In this document: positions 62,880 through 64,000 of the stretch, one piece after another
Numbering within the stretch: the stretch's first letter is position 1
How the letters are laid out: every line of letters begins with the position of its first letter
Assembly: GCF_029029505.1 (NCBI RefSeq)
Contig: NZ_JAKJSD010000004.1
Span: 124,001 to 188,000 of the forward strand
Reading direction: 5' to 3'
DNA length: 64,000 bases
From: Ancylomarina sp. DW003
Lineage (GTDB): Bacteria; Bacteroidota; Bacteroidia; Bacteroidales; Marinifilaceae
Notes under the pieces: generated by a model
What the model was told of the DNA's origin: nothing
What the model saw: the letters and a program-made list of their open reading frames with translations, nothing else
Databases searched by the model: none
Translations under genes and position numbers: made by a program

Positions 62880-64000
62880 TTATGTGAGTTTTAATATGAT
62901 TCGACGCTCTAAAGAGTTTAAGAATCGTTTAAATAAGCCAAAGTATAAGATAAAATACAAGGAGATAGTCATCAACCAAACTACAACTATATTCACCCAA
63001 TAGGTATTATATTCCTGACCTAGTATTTTTTTACGGGGTGCATAAAAATGCGCTTTTAAGAAGTTATTTTCACCATCTCTGTAAATAGGGTCAATTCTTT
63101 GATATAATCGATCTTTGTATTCAACAATTCGTTCTATATCATTATTATTTGTTACAAATTCAGTCAGTCTATCGTTATGATATGATTTTTTCATATTAAC
63201 AAAATCTTCTTTGCTGGGGAATCTACCTTGCAGTGCCAAAAGCTCTTCATCTTTCTTTTTATTTGCAGCATTGTAGAGCATGATATAATGACGATTAAGA
63301 TCATTTAGATACATCTTAAGCTCCTTTAGAATAACTAAGTTTGTTGGGTTTCGATCTAACAAATTGAGCTTTTGGAATTGAATAGGTAGATGGTTAGATT
63401 TAAGTTCGTTATAGATCAATTTTAGATTAGAATTGTAACGCTCATTAGGTTTTTCTTTTCTTAAAATCTTTTCACAATCGCTAAGTTTGTTTTTCAAAAT
63501 TGGTAACCAGTAATTCTTCTTGTAATCAGCTTGACTCATAACTTTATTGAACAAGTAAAAATTACTTGCGTATTCATTCGTTGTGAACTGCTGAACAGCT
63601 AAAGCCTCATATGCCCATCGTGCTGTTATTATTTCACCATACCAAGGTATTTCGTTTGGATGCGAAATATTAGGATTTATTTTATCAAATTTGACAATAA
63701 CACCACTTAAAATTAATTGAGGAATTAATATAAATGGAATTAGAATATAGATATTAATGACAGTTTTGAAGCTGTCAGAAATTACCAAACCAAGCATATT
63801 TGCAAAACACCATGAACTAAAAAGGACAAGCCAATAGCTGAAATACATCCCTTTAATCTCTAGTATTGAGTTACCAATAATAACAAAAATAAAAGCTTGG
63901 AAAGCCGATATAGCAAATAATATCACAACCTTTGATAAGAAGTAGCTTGTACGACTTAAATTCAGAAATCGTTCTCGTTTAAGAATTTTCCTATCCTTTA
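62880..64000 (-). CDS. Large ABC transporter, C-terminal membrane part (5' end outside window)
   Basis: The gene runs off the right edge; the frame stays open to base 64000 and reads KDRKILKRERFLNLSRTSYF, which matches HDRRIIKRESFLNLSRWSYI of the 12664-15726 transporter. The visible part covers ABC2-type membrane segments (LFAISAFQAFIFVIIGNSILEIKGM, split across two segments), the RWAYEALAVQQF motif and the extracytoplasmic helical insert. It ends with a final membrane helix (VVWLMTISLYFILYFGLF). The ATPase lies outside the window. The two genes are paralogues; the substrate is unknown. Confidence 0.88.
   Translation of the reverse strand, partial: KDRKILKRERFLNLSRTSYFLSKVVILFAISAFQAFIFVIIGNSILEIKGMYFSYWLVLFSSWCFANMLGLVISDSFKTVINIYILIPFILIPQLILSGVIVKFDKINPNISHPNEIPWYGEIITARWAYEALAVQQFTTNEYASNFYLFNKVMSQADYKKNYWLPILKNKLSDCEKILRKEKPNERYNSNLKLIYNELKSNHLPIQFQKLNLLDRNPTNLVILKELKMYLNDLNRHYIMLYNAANKKKDEELLALQGRFPSKEDFVNMKKSYHNDRLTEFVTNNNDIERIVEYKDRLYQRIDPIYRDGENNFLKAHFYAPRKKILGQEYNTYWVNIVVVWLMTISLYFILYFGLFKRFLNSLERRIILKLT

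Overview
The window is a 64-kb piece of an AT-rich Bacteroidota chromosome. A Bacteroidales/Marinilabiliales-type marine organism is my inference. The signs are a SusC/SusD outer-membrane pair, promoters of the Bacteroidota type (TTTG, then about 19-21 nt, then TAnnTTTG), few Shine-Dalgarno sequences, LytS/LytTR two-component regulation, and the amino-acid operon layouts. I see no rRNA, tRNA, CRISPR array, phage, integrase or insertion sequence. The content is mostly core metabolism and housekeeping.

Layout. 1-7.8 kb: the 3' part of phosphoenolpyruvate carboxylase, a secreted beta-propeller-like protein, a cysteine-rich DUF2284 protein, an SLC13-type permease with two TrkA-C domains, a TonB-C protein and cysQ. 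8-12.5 kb (minus): a phenylalanine/tyrosine operon, pheA - aminotransferase - tyrA - DAHP synthase/chorismate mutase. It is preceded by two tandem Phe/Tyr-rich leader peptides, each with its own terminator. 12.7-19.6 kb: a large ABC transporter, an S41 peptidase and a LytS/LytTR pair. 19.7-26.5 kb (minus): the full trp operon (E-G-D-CF-B-A) behind a leader peptide with a Trp-Trp-Trp run. 26.5-29.3 kb (minus): lysC-lysA behind a Thr/Lys-rich leader. 29.4-30.1 kb: a three-hairpin element and an avidin-like gene without a signal peptide.

30.3-34.7 kb: argS, ffh and folD. 35-41 kb: a SusC/SusD pair plus a third lipoprotein. 41-48 kb: a DEAD-box-type helicase, a frameshifted ttcA-like gene, an exonuclease, a YigZ protein, an EamA transporter and dnaA. 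48.4-53.2 kb: an SPFH protein with a ribbon-helix-helix protein, then a cobalamin riboswitch controlling a BtuF-BtuC-BtuD-like transporter. 53.6-62.8 kb: an HU-family protein, a TrmH-family methyltransferase, a LytTR regulator, a class III aminotransferase, an M49 peptidase, a DUF554 protein, an AmgK-like kinase fused to a RapZ C-terminal domain, a 50-residue Cys-rich protein and a MurU-like nucleotidyltransferase. The right edge cuts a second copy of the large ABC transporter.

The strongest signal is regulatory. Three amino-acid operons in one 18-kb stretch each begin with a short peptide rich in codons for their own end products, followed by an intrinsic terminator. The aromatic operon has two such units in series, and in both a leader segment is complementary to the terminator's 5' arm. 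Other points of interest are the avidin-like protein, the AmgK/RapZ-C/MurU cluster with its unannotated small Cys-rich gene, and the structured element at 29426-29578.
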